64,000 bases of DNA from Bacteroidaceae bacterium (lineage in GTDB: Bacteria > Bacteroidota > Bacteroidia > Bacteroidales > Bacteroidaceae). Location of the stretch: contig JAFXEF010000043.1 of assembly GCA_017520935.1 (NCBI GenBank), positions 1 to 64,000 of the forward strand. Reading direction: 5' to 3'. The position numbers were made by a program, and so were the translations under genes. Under the pieces are notes generated by a model. It was given only the letters and a program-made list of their open reading frames with translations, was not told the DNA's origin and made no database searches. Shown here in pieces: positions 11,801 to 19,302 of the stretch (the first letter of the stretch is position 1; each line of letters starts with the position of its first letter).

Positions 11801-13227
11801 TCGCGCACTGCATGTTTCAGCGAGATGTCTGCCGAGTTGATAATGGGACTGCCGTTGTTGAGCGGCGTGTAGTTGTACCCGTCGGTGCTGAGGGCAAAGC
11901 ATATCTGCTCCTGCCACTGTGCGTTGCCGTTGAAGTAGGCAAAGAGGTAGTACTCCATCTGCTGCTTCCGGGCGATGTATATGTCCCATGTCTTCGTCCG
12001 GCTCGCCGTGCCCTTGCTCACCTTTGCCGTGAGCTGCACATGCTGCTTGCCGCCGGCCGACTGTTTCAGCAGCTCGCCCTCATGGCTCAGGTATTCGGGC
12101 ATGCTCGATGTCCACGCGATGGTGCTTCCCTCATGCCCTGTAGTCGGCAGGTAGAGGTTGGCCATCAGGTTGTCGAGATGTCCTTTAATGTCTATGGCAT
12201 TGATATCGGCCTCCACACTGGCGCTGTCGTCCTTCGCGGCAGGCACGGTCACCGTGAATGTCTTCTGCTTGCTGATGCCCCCCTTGCTGAATGTGGCCGT
12301 AAGTATCACCGTGGCATCGCCGTTACCGTATGCCGGACGGTTTACCACTCCCGTGCTGCTTACCACGCTCTCATCCGACGAGCTCCATGTCACGGTGATG
12401 CCGTTGCTGTTGGGGGTGGGCAGGCTGATGTCGTTGTACAGCACAGTCTCCTCCAGCGTCACGCTCTCCATGAGTGCATCGATCTGTGCCATGTACAGCT
12501 CGCCGTTCAGCGCGGCCGTGTTCTGCGTCAGCTCCGCTACGGTAGCATCGCTGACCGCACCGTCATATATGCGGAAGTCATTGTACTGGGCATCCTTCAG
12601 GTAGACGTCGCCCACATAGCAGGGACGTCCCAGGAAGTTGTAGGGTGTGGCACCCAACTGGCTGGGGTTGATGGGTATCGTGTTTGTAGCCACCTCTACA
12701 CCGTCGAGAAACAGCTCGCCAACGTTACCCGTCTGGCGGTAGGTGAGCGTGTGCCATGCACCGGTAGGGAACCGGTAGTTGGCAATCACGTTCTCCTCGG
12801 CCTTATAGTTGGTCAGGCAGATGGTATAGCGTGTCTCGTTGGCCCCGAAGAAGATGCAGCCATTGGCATCCCCGGCAATGTTGGTCGAGTTGGCAAAGGT
12901 GTAGATGAAGTTACCGTTGGCACCTAATGCGGTGGTGCCGGGAACATATACATTGGTCGAGATGGTGAAGTCGTTCAGGGTAGCAATGACTTCACCTACC
13001 GAGGCACCCATATCGAAATAGCCGTCATTGGGTCCCAGGGCAAGCACGGGAAGTCCTGCAGCTGTAGTAAGCGAAGCACCGCCTCGTAACGTCCCGGTAT
13101 AACCTCCTACAGCACTGTTGAGTGAAGAGAATGTAAAGTGAACCTTGAGTTCTGCCTGCTCAGTTGCTTGTGCATAAGAGAGTGCACATATCCAAGCCAC
13201 GAGAAGCATTGAAAAGAGTTTTTTCAT
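5815..13227 (-). CDS. Giant secreted protein: LamG, Ig-like, GH43-like, jelly-roll, lamin-tail and CotH modules
   Basis: 2470 residues with a signal peptide (about 1-20, ending ALSYAQA). Approximate order: LamG-like sandwich 25-240; two atrophied Ig-like domains 265-420; GH43-type five-bladed propeller 422-700 with HAVRDPHI (Asp476), IDAD (Asp597/599) and VEGSG (Glu647) in the positions of the family's base, modulator and acid; two copies of a jelly-roll module (720-886, 986-1166), each followed by a Big_2-type Ig domain; lamin-tail domain 1260-1376; chitobiase-type segment 1406-1470; CotH-kinase-like domain 1490-1896 (SFKLKA, QIRNGGNDID, FINGRYVSMLNMRE, FVMFDLDGTLA); an InlB-like segment; a further sandwich 1956-2120; second lamin-tail domain 2158-2300; Asp/Pro/Gln linker 2310-2383; sorting-like C-terminus 2390-2470. 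It is probably surface-exposed or exported. GH43 suggests arabinan or xylan cleavage; the target of CotH is unknown. Confidence 0.8.
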   Translation of the reverse strand: MKKLFSMLLVAWICALSYAQATEQAELKVHFTFSSLNSAVGGYTGTLRGGASLTTAAGLPVLALGPNDGYFDMGASVGEVIATLNDFTISTNVYVPGTTALGANGNFIYTFANSTNIAGDANGCIFFGANETRYTICLTNYKAEENVIANYRFPTGAWHTLTYRQTGNVGELFLDGVEVATNTIPINPSQLGATPYNFLGRPCYVGDVYLKDAQYNDFRIYDGAVSDATVAELTQNTAALNGELYMAQIDALMESVTLEETVLYNDISLPTPNSNGITVTWSSSDESVVSSTGVVNRPAYGNGDATVILTATFSKGGISKQKTFTVTVPAAKDDSASVEADINAIDIKGHLDNLMANLYLPTTGHEGSTIAWTSSMPEYLSHEGELLKQSAGGKQHVQLTAKVSKGTASRTKTWDIYIARKQQMEYYLFAYFNGNAQWQEQICFALSTDGYNYTPLNNGSPIINSADISLKHAVRDPHILRGEDGYFYMVVTDMRSSQGWSSNDGMVLLRSADMVNWTHTAIDFPSRWPERFDRDALTQVWAPQTIYDPEEGKYMVYYAIGESGKNYITYYSYANEDFTDLTEPQVLYNHGGNNTIDADIVWHNGQYHMFFKTEGQGNGIQKATARTLRGKWTPGYKYLQQTSVAVEGSGVFKLIDSDTWVLMYDCYTSGMYEYCTSTDLNNFTKVCNSANTSIFTPRHGTTIAITAEEAERLVQKWPSDGLELNTWTDITDFCVESPRFDGNSSNGWDVVSNAEGINRNYGAMEFWNGHFNLSQTIHVPNGKYRLSAQAFYNTAGSEDAYLYANEVYQPIVKRNDEGAEYDGIGNCDMVIIDGSVRYVPVNMRTGAFCFEQGVYNNSLTVEVTDGTLTFGLICEEYTPENWCMFDNFKLEYQGSLVPVEKIVLSHSTINLNVGENAAITATTYPEEALCPGLMWLSTDEEVVTVDQNGNIRAHSEGNAFIVVKLADGSSVQAQCAVTVSELQGSWIDVTNAYIVNPGFDNNSKTGWSINSNAGSQVTGNEAMEFWNGRFDIYQTVYVPNGKYRLSVQAYYRTTNNEPGFWDYLNGTENITGYLYGNAQRQQLVSIYAEGLTSQGQGRYFVQDYVDGQQHFHPDDMTAGAYCFSQGMYNNSVIVDVTDGTLTFGLVCESNQNGNWCMMDNFKLEYYGTLIPVTSITLSQETLKMNCNESVTLTATVHPDNATYQGVVWTSDNPRVAQVDQQGTVTAFQSGTATISASATDESGCVATCQVTVADNKVTVGSILINEIQAANIDMFVDPSFNYGGWVELYNATDLPLNLNYFYMSDDATNLKKFNLGLCGTLPAGGYKVLWFDHHHYTYAPSQVNFKLDYDGGAVYLSDAEGNLIVSQEYPMAVPRTSYARTTDGTGEWGRTAEPTPGKSNATSTFATERLEAPVVDTDAMLFTAPFTFNVSIPKGATLRYTTDGTTPTLTNGATSADGKFSVSNTAIYRFCLFQEGKLPSQVVTRSFLYKDREYTLPIISVVTDPVNLYDDSLGVYVQGVNGRTGNGQSMPCNWNMDWDRPVNFEYITPDGGMVVNQEVDFAMCGGWSRAWTPHSFKLKATKIYEGNNSIDYPFFADKPYLKHKTLQIRNGGNDIDCRIKDPALQEIVHRSGLDVDGQSTQPVVHFINGRYVSMLNMREPNNKHFAYANWGIDTDEMDQFEMSPDSGYVQMEGDREAFLEWYALSANAADEATYEEIRSLVDIDEYINYMAVEFYLGGNDWPQNNIKGFRPRTEGGRFRFVMFDLDGTLATTSPFYTFEGKQTYTFDPIFDLGGGRLTEEIELVTIFLNMLSNDSFRKQFIDTYCLVAGSVFEPGRCNAIIDEMAARIAPMLAYDGKSPYGTANQLKSALRGRQAPMIRALIDYWRMGLSTDMKREITLSANVEGAALRVNDMEVPTGRFSGTLFAPVTLKAEPKAGYRFVGWSSENSAVQSTLIAKNSTWNYYDQGSLDGKSWTASSYSTTSWGSGKAPLGYASNNNVYNTTLDYGTDGSNKRPTYYFRTTFKLTDAPGTADRFVMNYTVDDGMVVYVNGKEAARYLMPNGTVSYGTYASSHATGNPDSGTLTLPAELFKKGTNTIAVEVHNNSGSSSDIYFDCELQHATTDVTGNIVSEEPEYTPTGNATLIAVYEPLTAEEDSRPVRINELSADNSIYINEYYKKNDWIELYNTTDKPIDVAGMYLSDNLDEPTKYMIEGSGVSTVIEPYGYLVIWPDKLMTFTQLHAPFKLAAEGGYVTLTDADCTWRDVLYYEPHLGIESVGLYPDGSSDVYVMATPTIAETNIINSYAAWLEQPEIPELPGQPEEPDQPDEPDQPDQPDEPDQPDQPDEPDQPDQPDEPDQPDQPDEPDQPDEPDQPDEPDQPEVPDDGEGIEGVVADGLQLLFANNTLYIDSPSAATATVVLYTPAGRQCLRVTVELTEGRANINLSTVVEGTYFAAVSDSEGNVKTLKLRIK
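6091..6290 (-). repeat. 27-bp minisatellite encoding an Asp-Glu-Pro-Gln linker
   Basis: Inside the 2470-residue gene, a 27-bp unit encoding DEPDQPDQP recurs about four times, flanked by shorter DEPDQP units. It forms the rigid, acidic linker before the sorting-like C-terminus. Near-identical units make length change by slippage or recombination likely. Confidence 0.85.
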
Positions 13228-13259
13228 AGGGTATCTTTCTGATGTTTTATTTGAAATGA

Positions 13260-13267
13260 CAAATTTA
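13260..13267 (-). promoter_or_regulatory. -7 box for the 2470-residue gene
   Basis: On the minus strand TAAATTTG fits the Bacteroidetes -7 consensus TAnnTTTG, 33 bases before the ATG. No TTTG stands at the ideal 19-bp distance; a TTG is 25 bp away. Confidence 0.4.
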
Positions 13268-13374
13268 GTGCAAATTTTCGACTTAGCGAAGACAATGCGT
13301 TACTAAATTTAATCCAACGATAAAGGCTGAGGCGTTCGCCGATAATTCTTCCAGACCCACACGAGATGTTCTAT

Positions 13375-13433
13375 ATTCCAAGACTGGCAATATTCATTCC
13401 AAGACTGGCAATATTCATTCCAAGTCTTGGAAT
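13375..13433 (+). repeat. 21-bp direct repeat ending in a palindrome
   Basis: ATTCCAAGACTGGCAATATTC begins at 13375 and again at 13396 (21 bp each, identical). The third unit from 13417 changes into the palindrome ATTCCAAG-T-CTTGGAAT (13417-13433). It sits between the divergent 2470-residue gene and the CapA gene. The rest of the gap 13228-13588 holds promoters only; a 70-codon frame through the repeat looks accidental. Confidence 0.75.
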
Positions 13434-13509
13434 ATATCTTTTATCGAGGTACAAAATTTTGCTTCCTCACGGCAAGTGTCTTTTTTCATCAAGGAAGACC
13501 CCTAAGAAA

Positions 13510-13541
13510 TTTGCACAGCTCAGCCAAAACCTCTATCTTTA
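13510..13541 (+). promoter_or_regulatory. Promoter of the CapA-family gene
   Basis: TTTG at 13510-13513 and TATCTTTA at 13534-13541, 20 bp apart, match the Bacteroidetes -33/-7 pattern except for the last base. The CapA start codon follows 47 bases later. Confidence 0.55.
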
Positions 13542-13588
13542 CAAGTTGAAAAAACAGGCACCACAAAGGAAGCCATAAAAAACGAACG

Positions 13589-14719
13589 ATGAAAGCAGCC
13601 CGTCTATTTTTCCTATTGGCCCTACCTATATATCTATATGGGCAAGAAGCGCCAGCAGCAAGCGATGACGGCAACCGGCCCGAGTCCGTAGCCCAGCCTG
13701 CATCCGGCCAACGCCTGACGCTGCTCTTCGTAGGCGACCTCATGCAGCACCAGGCACAGATCGATGCTGCCCGCCAGCCCGACGGCACCTACGACTACGA
13801 CCACTGCTTCTCCTTAGTGAAGGACGACATCGGCCGTGCCGACCTCGCCATCGGCAACCTCGAGGTCACCCTCGGCGGCAAGCCCTACCGTGGTTACCCG
13901 CAGTTCAGCGCCCCCGACGAGTACCTCTACGCCCTGAAGGATGCCGGTTTCGACATCCTCGGTACGGCCAACAACCACAGTCTCGACCGCCGCCAGCGCG
14001 GTCTCGAGCGCACCCTCAGGCTGGCCGACAGCATCGGCCTCGCCACCCTCGGCACCTACCGCGACAGCACCGACCGCCGCCAGCGCTACCCCCTCATGGT
14101 AGAGAAGAACGGGCTGCGCATTGCCCTGCTATGCGCCACCTACGGCACCAACGGCATTGCCACCACCCCACCCAACATCGTCAACAGCCTTGACCGCATG
14201 CAGCTCAGCACCGACATACGCCGAACCCGTGCCCTATGCCCCGATGCCATCATAGCCTTCGTGCACTGGGGCAACGAGTACCAGCAACACCCCAACAGCG
14301 AACAACGCAGCCTCGCCCGCTGGCTCATCGGCGAGGGTGTAGACCACATCATCGGCAGCCACCCCCACATGATACAGCCCATCGAGCTCCTCCCCTCCAC
14401 CGAGCACCCCACCCACCACGCCATCGTATATTCGTTAGGCAACTACGTATCCAACATGAGCATCCCCCACAGCGATGTGGGACTCACCGTACAGCTCACC
14501 CTCGAGAAGATAGCCGGCACTACCCGCCTCAGCGCCCTTGACTACGGCCTCGTATGGACCGAGCGTGCTCCCCTGAGCCGTCAGGGCGATTTCCGCATCA
14601 TCCCTGCCGACACCCTCCCCCCCGACCTCACACCCGATGCCTGCCAGCGCATGCGCCAGGCCATCGCCGCAGAGGCCGATTTTCTTGTCGAGCACAACAA
14701 AATGGAGGATTACGAGTAA
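13589..14719 (+). CDS. CapA-family metallophosphatase-like exported protein
   Basis: 376 residues with a signal peptide (about 1-20, ending LYGQ). The calcineurin-like fold of the CapA/PgsA family (associated with poly-gamma-glutamate) is shown by VGDLMQH (Asp50), IGNLEV, ANNHSLD (His130), HWGNEY (His226) and GSHPHMIQPIE (His258 and His260), all family metal-site motifs. No capB, capC or other capsule gene is near, so a poly-gamma-glutamate role cannot be claimed; a free-standing cell-surface phosphoesterase is as likely. The gene is strikingly G+C-rich: the line 13861-13920 counts 42 of 60, against 26 of 60 in a pstS line. It is preceded by a good promoter and followed by the tRNA-His promoter. 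Confidence 0.85.
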   Translation: MKAARLFFLLALPIYLYGQEAPAASDDGNRPESVAQPASGQRLTLLFVGDLMQHQAQIDAARQPDGTYDYDHCFSLVKDDIGRADLAIGNLEVTLGGKPYRGYPQFSAPDEYLYALKDAGFDILGTANNHSLDRRQRGLERTLRLADSIGLATLGTYRDSTDRRQRYPLMVEKNGLRIALLCATYGTNGIATTPPNIVNSLDRMQLSTDIRRTRALCPDAIIAFVHWGNEYQQHPNSEQRSLARWLIGEGVDHIIGSHPHMIQPIELLPSTEHPTHHAIVYSLGNYVSNMSIPHSDVGLTVQLTLEKIAGTTRLSALDYGLVWTERAPLSRQGDFRIIPADTLPPDLTPDACQRMRQAIAAEADFLVEHNKMEDYE

Positions 14720-14735
14720 TTTTTTGCCGAAATCC

Positions 14736-14766
14736 TTTGCATATTCAGAAAATAGCAGTACCTTTG
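14736..14766 (+). promoter_or_regulatory. Promoter of tRNA-His
   Basis: TTTG at 14736-14739 and TACCTTTG at 14759-14766 with exactly 19 bp between them, a textbook Bacteroidetes promoter. It implies a leader of about 110 bases before the tRNA. The bases GCACCGCTTTC at the start of that leader recur at 14853, 31 bases before the tRNA. Confidence 0.7.
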
Positions 14767-14883
14767 CACCGCTTTCAAGGAAGCAAGCGAGTATCGGCTG
14801 CACTCGCAGAGCATTGTAAGCAAGCTTACATGCGCTCGTTGGCACGAAACTTGCACCGCTTTCACAAGGAAGCGTCTAACATG

Positions 14884-14957
14884 GTGACTATAGTTCAGTC
14901 GGTTAGAGCGTCAGATTGTGGTTCTGAATGTCGTGGGTTCGAATCCCACTAGTCACC
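14884..14957 (+). tRNA. tRNA-His (GTG anticodon)
   Basis: Acceptor stem GTGACTA/TAGTCAC, D arm GTTC...GAGC, anticodon stem TCAGA/TCTGA around loop TTGTGGT (anticodon GTG), T stem GTGGG/CCCAC with TTCGAAT loop. A G precedes the acceptor at 14883 and C is the discriminator at 14957, the G-1:C73 pair that identifies tRNA-His. CCA is not encoded. Confidence 0.97.
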
Positions 14958-14966
14958 CAAAGAGAG

Positions 14967-15003
14967 ATCCTCGGTAATCATTGATTGCCGGGGATTCTTT
15001 GTT
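14967..15003 (+). terminator. Intrinsic terminator after tRNA-His
   Basis: A 13-bp stem (14967-14979 with 14983-14995, one or two G-T pairs, 3-base loop ATT) is followed by TCTTTGTTTCC. It begins 9 bases past the tRNA. Confidence 0.75.
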
Positions 15004-15148
15004 TCCTTCCATAATGATGCCACCAATAAAAAAACGTGAGTTCGATGCAAGAAACCATTAATTACAAACGTCCAACTTATTCCTCTGCTTATACCCAAGG
15101 CTGCCAGACTTCTCAAATAAACGGCAGGTTCTCATATGAATATTTCAT

Positions 15149-15326
15149 CTCACACAGATCTCACGAAACGTGTTCGCCGCCCGAAGGGGCTAAAGGCAAT
15201 CTCACAAAGGCACACGCGCTATCGCTTGTGTGCGCCTCCGGGATGTAAGCACTCGGCAATGCCGACAAGCTGCAAGCATTTCTTGCGATGCAGCCCTTTT
15301 CGTGAGATTTGTGAGATCTGTGTGAG
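15149..15326. repeat. 178-bp structured element with 16-bp perfect inverted ends
   Basis: CTCACACAGATCTCAC at 15149-15164 is exactly complementary to 15311-15326. Inside are further hairpins: AGGCACAC against GTGTGCGCCT, CGGCAATGCCG, and GCTGCA...TGCAGC. Several short frames cross it but encode only Ser/His/Arg-rich strings that follow the repeat, not proteins. It fills most of the gap 15006-15483 between tRNA-His and the C10 protease and looks like a non-autonomous repeat. Confidence 0.6.
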
Positions 15327-15434
15327 GCCAAAAAGATTTGTGTGCGCAAACATTCAATCTATTAAACACCTCTCTTATACCGAATTCACGCAAAAAAATA
15401 TATAGAAAAGTTTTCTCTTTCTTAACATAATCGT

Positions 15435-15442
15435 TACCTTTG
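15435..15442 (+). promoter_or_regulatory. -7 box of the C10 protease gene
   Basis: TACCTTTG fits TAnnTTTG, 41 bases before the ATG. The upstream -33 region is only T-rich (GTTTTC), not a clear TTTG. Confidence 0.45.
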
Positions 15443-15483
15443 CCCCACAATACACTGATTTTATCAACTGTAATTTAGGGATT

Positions 15484-18400
15484 ATGCAGAGACGTTACTT
15501 CGTTTTATTTGCACTATGTGCATCCTTAATGGCATGGGCCAACCCCGTAGATGTGGGAACCGCAAGTGGGATTGCCCAGAAGTTTATCCAACAGAAAACT
15601 GAAGAGGCCTACAAAGCTCAAGGCCTGCATCGGACTCCTACAGATGCGGAAGTAGAGATGAAGCTCGTGTATGAGTCTGCAGAGGTTACCGGGAACACCT
15701 CTTCTGAGTACTATGTGTTCGCCCCTTCCGCATCCGAGGGTTTTGTCATTGTTGCCGGCGACGACAAGGTGGAGCCCATTGTGGGATATTCGCTTACCAA
15801 CAACTTCTCAGCCGAGCAGATACCGCCTGCCCTTGAGAGCCTGCTGTCTTCGTATGCACAATATGTCGCTGCAGTCAGAGAGGGAGAGATTGAGGCCGTA
15901 CCGCGGAAGGCAAGCGTGACGCCTGTATTCCCTTTCATTACTACAGCATGGAATCAGTTCTATCCATACAATTATTATTGCCCGGAAATAAATGGCGAAC
16001 GAGCCGTGACCGGCTGTGTAGCCACAGCAACGGCACAGATCATGAACTATTACGAATGGCCAGAAGCCGGGCATGGAAGCTGCACGGCTACACTCAATGA
16101 TGGTTATAACACGCCGGTAACCACCACCCTTGGTCAGGAGTATGACTGGGCCAACATGAGAGATGTCTACGGTGCTTCCTATTCAGAGGTGGAAGCCCAG
16201 GCAGTAGGGTTGCTGATGAGGGATGTAGGGTATGCCTGCAACCTGTCTTATGGTTCAGATGCTACGTCAGGATACACCACAGGGGCGCTGGCTGCTCTAT
16301 TGAACCATTTTGATTACTCTCCAGGGATCCATATTGTACACAAGGATTACTATTCCGATGCGGCTTGGCAGGAAATGTTGCATGAGGAGCTTTCTGCGGG
16401 ACACCCCATCTATTATGCCGGGCAGAGCGGCAATGGCGGGCATGCATTCGTGTGCTGTGGAATGGATCAATATGGTGGATATTACATCAACTGGGGCTGG
16501 GGAGGCTATAGTGACGGCTACTTCTACCTGCATGAATTGGGTGGATACAACTACGACCAAAATGCCATCATCGGCATTGAGCCGATAGGCAATGGGGAAA
16601 GCAGGGATGAATATGTAGGCATACCGCACATAGGCATGTTTGAGGTTAAGGCGCAAAACAGCTCTTTATCAGCTCCTTCGGCAACATGCTATATAAGGGT
16701 AAACAATATGACTGCTGAGTACATTTCGGGACGAGTAGGGTACGCTTTATTCGAAGATGGAACGATGGTATCATCTGAAGTCAAAAGAATCCAACCCGAT
16801 TATATCATTTCCAATTTGCCACCGATGTACTATAATTATTGGAACTCCGCGCCAATACAACTTACTGATGTGGCAGGATTGTCACCAGGCGTAAGGGAGA
16901 TACGTTTCTTCTGGCAACCAGAAGGAAGCAACGAATGGATTGACCCGTTGGGCGACCAGTGTATATACATGAAGACTACAAACAATGGGCATGGTTTCTT
17001 TACGGTACTGCCCGAAGAAGAGGTTCCCGAAATCCCTACAGCAGAAATTGAGCGGGGATTATACTATCTCAAGAATGTGGCTACAGGCAAGTTCCTTACA
17101 GCAGCCAATAATTGGGAAACCCGTGCTTCTATTGGCAAGCATGGAGTGGATGTGCTAATAGCACAGCAACCACATGGAAGCTACACCATAGATACACAAA
17201 TCTTTGAAAATGAACAAAAGCATTATTTAGGTCTAGTGGATGGGAATCTGTTTATGGATACCCCCCTAACGGAGTGGACAATAGGCATATTGGAGAATGG
17301 CCATTATGTATTGTCCATGGATGGCGGCATCACCTTTATGGGCCACAGAGGAGAATCCACATTGTTCTGCAACATGACCGACCCTATGACTGACGAAGCT
17401 GTGCAGTGGCAACTGTTGCGCAAAGAGGATTTGGTGCAGGATCTCAACGGGGCAACGGACGACAAGCCTGTAGATGCCACATTCCTCATTTTAGGAGCAA
17501 ACTTCGGACGCAACGATTCCCGCAACCTATGCTGGGAAGGAAGCCCCACGATAAATGGCCACAACGACAACTTCTGTGCCGAGAAATGGAATGCGGCCGC
17601 TTTTGATGTCCACCAGGTGGTTACGGGACTTCCCAATGGCCTATACGAACTTCGCGCACAAGGATTCTATCGTGAGGGAGCTGCAAACAACACCCCTGAT
17701 ATTGCAGCAGCAAACTATGCGGCCGGCAAGCCTGTACAAAATGCCCTACTGTATGCCAACGACGTATCCACACCGTTGATGTCCATTATGGCCGAAGCCC
17801 AAGAAGGAACCGCACCCAGCGAGCACTTCTATACTACATCAATGGGGTATGTGCCTCAGAGCCAACCGGGCGCTGCCACATTCTTCACAGACGGCCTGTA
17901 TCGGCACAGCCTGCAGGTGAAGGTAAGTGACGGCACACTGCGTGTCGGGGTCAAGAAAGACGCAGCATCAACGTTTGACTGGACCTGCTTTGACAACTTC
18001 GAGCTATACTACTACGGAGCTGCTCCACCCGAAGAGGAAAAATATGAGGTGACATTCATTATCGACGGCGAGGTGGTGAAGAAGGAGTCTCTTGTGGCCG
18101 GCGCCACAATCACTCCGCCCGAGGCTCCTGCCAAGGAGGGATACACCTTTGCCGGCTGGGGCGACATACCGGCAACGATGCCTGCCAAAGACATGGTGTT
18201 TGTCGGCACATACACTGTCAATAAATATGAAGTCGTGTTTGTCATTGAAGGTGAAGTCGTGGCGAAGGACTCTGTGGCGTATGGAGCCTCCCTCACCATA
18301 CCCGATGTGGACGAAAGAGAGGGATACTCTATCGTATGGCCTGAACTGCCGGCCACCATGCCTGCCAGAGACATCACAATTGAAGGCAAATATGTGGTCA

Positions 18401-19281
18401 ACACCTACACCTTGGTGTATAAGGTAGATGGCGAGATATACAAGACTTACGACATTGAATACAATGCCGCCATCACAGCTGAGCCTGCCCCCGAAAAGGA
18501 GGGACACACGTTTAGCGGCTGGAGCGAGATACCCGAGACCATGCCCGCTGAGGATGTAGAGGTGAACGGTTCGTTCACCGTAAACACATACGAGGCCGTA
18601 TTTATTATCGACGGCGAGGTGGTGAAGAAGGAGTCCATTGCTTATGGCACCACAATCACTCCGCCCGAGGCTCCGGTCAAGGAGGGACACACCTTTGCCT
18701 GGATCGATGATATACCCGAGACCATGCCCGCTAACGACATCACCATCGTCGGTACATATACTACGAACAAGTACCTGATAACCTTCATCATTGATGGTGA
18801 GGTTATCGTTTCTGACTCGCTCGAGTATGGCTCCACGATTGTCATTCCCGAGGCTCCCGAGAAGGAGGGACACACGTTTAGCGGCTGGGGAGAAGTGGCA
18901 GAGGTGATGCCTGCATACGACCTCACTTACGAAGGAGCATACACCGCAAACACCTACAAGGTTTACTACTATGTAGGTGATGAGTTGGTACACACAGAAG
19001 AGGTCGTTTATGGAGACAGCATACCGGAATATGTGTACAAGCCGGCAGAGGAGGGATACACCTTCCTTGGCTGGGTAGGCGAGTCCTACGAGACGATGCC
19101 TGCTCACGATGTAATCTATATCGCCAACATCGACAACAGCATAGGCCGGTTGGGCATTGACAACCCGCAATTGAACATCTACGACATTACAGGACGCAAG
19201 GTGACGACCTACGAGACCCTCAAGGGTGGCATCTATATCATCAATGGCCGCAAAGTAGTGATTGACGGGGTACGTGAATGA
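15484..19281 (+). CDS. Secreted C10-family (streptopain-like) cysteine protease with repeat tail
   Basis: 1265 residues, signal peptide about 1-19 (ends AWA). Residues 20-145 resemble the inhibitory Spi/propeptide region (FVIVAGDDKVEPIVGYS). The peptidase follows: catalytic Cys178 in AVTGCVATATAQIMNYY, His320 in GGHAFVCCG, then INWGWGG, the streptopain signature. Next are beta-sandwich segments, a jelly-roll module (about 660-845, VSDGTLRVG...DNFELYYYG) like those in other proteins here, six 60-residue Listeria-Bacteroides-type repeats (about 853-1215, each with GYTFAGW and MPAxD) and a short sorting-like end (LNIYDITGRKV...GGIYIINGRKV). It probably acts on host or dietary protein outside the cell after maturation. 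Repeats 1 and 4 are nearly identical in DNA. Confidence 0.9.
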   Translation: MQRRYFVLFALCASLMAWANPVDVGTASGIAQKFIQQKTEEAYKAQGLHRTPTDAEVEMKLVYESAEVTGNTSSEYYVFAPSASEGFVIVAGDDKVEPIVGYSLTNNFSAEQIPPALESLLSSYAQYVAAVREGEIEAVPRKASVTPVFPFITTAWNQFYPYNYYCPEINGERAVTGCVATATAQIMNYYEWPEAGHGSCTATLNDGYNTPVTTTLGQEYDWANMRDVYGASYSEVEAQAVGLLMRDVGYACNLSYGSDATSGYTTGALAALLNHFDYSPGIHIVHKDYYSDAAWQEMLHEELSAGHPIYYAGQSGNGGHAFVCCGMDQYGGYYINWGWGGYSDGYFYLHELGGYNYDQNAIIGIEPIGNGESRDEYVGIPHIGMFEVKAQNSSLSAPSATCYIRVNNMTAEYISGRVGYALFEDGTMVSSEVKRIQPDYIISNLPPMYYNYWNSAPIQLTDVAGLSPGVREIRFFWQPEGSNEWIDPLGDQCIYMKTTNNGHGFFTVLPEEEVPEIPTAEIERGLYYLKNVATGKFLTAANNWETRASIGKHGVDVLIAQQPHGSYTIDTQIFENEQKHYLGLVDGNLFMDTPLTEWTIGILENGHYVLSMDGGITFMGHRGESTLFCNMTDPMTDEAVQWQLLRKEDLVQDLNGATDDKPVDATFLILGANFGRNDSRNLCWEGSPTINGHNDNFCAEKWNAAAFDVHQVVTGLPNGLYELRAQGFYREGAANNTPDIAAANYAAGKPVQNALLYANDVSTPLMSIMAEAQEGTAPSEHFYTTSMGYVPQSQPGAATFFTDGLYRHSLQVKVSDGTLRVGVKKDAASTFDWTCFDNFELYYYGAAPPEEEKYEVTFIIDGEVVKKESLVAGATITPPEAPAKEGYTFAGWGDIPATMPAKDMVFVGTYTVNKYEVVFVIEGEVVAKDSVAYGASLTIPDVDEREGYSIVWPELPATMPARDITIEGKYVVNTYTLVYKVDGEIYKTYDIEYNAAITAEPAPEKEGHTFSGWSEIPETMPAEDVEVNGSFTVNTYEAVFIIDGEVVKKESIAYGTTITPPEAPVKEGHTFAWIDDIPETMPANDITIVGTYTTNKYLITFIIDGEVIVSDSLEYGSTIVIPEAPEKEGHTFSGWGEVAEVMPAYDLTYEGAYTANTYKVYYYVGDELVHTEEVVYGDSIPEYVYKPAEEGYTFLGWVGESYETMPAHDVIYIANIDNSIGRLGIDNPQLNIYDITGRKVTTYETLKGGIYIINGRKVVIDGVRE

Positions 19282-19302
19282 CGATTGCACCAGCCATTAC
19301 TG

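Noticed and set aside
13366..13578. 70-codon frame with repeated IPRLAIF
   Set aside because: The peptide repeat only reflects the 21-bp DNA repeat, and the frame overlaps the CapA promoter.
15036..15450. Several small frames with SHRSHE-like peptides on both strands
   Set aside because: All run through the 178-bp inverted-repeat element, and the peptides are translations of that repeat.
18004..19290. 428-codon minus-strand frame opposite the protease repeats
   Set aside because: The repeats on the plus strand explain it; it mirrors their periodicity and has no independent features.
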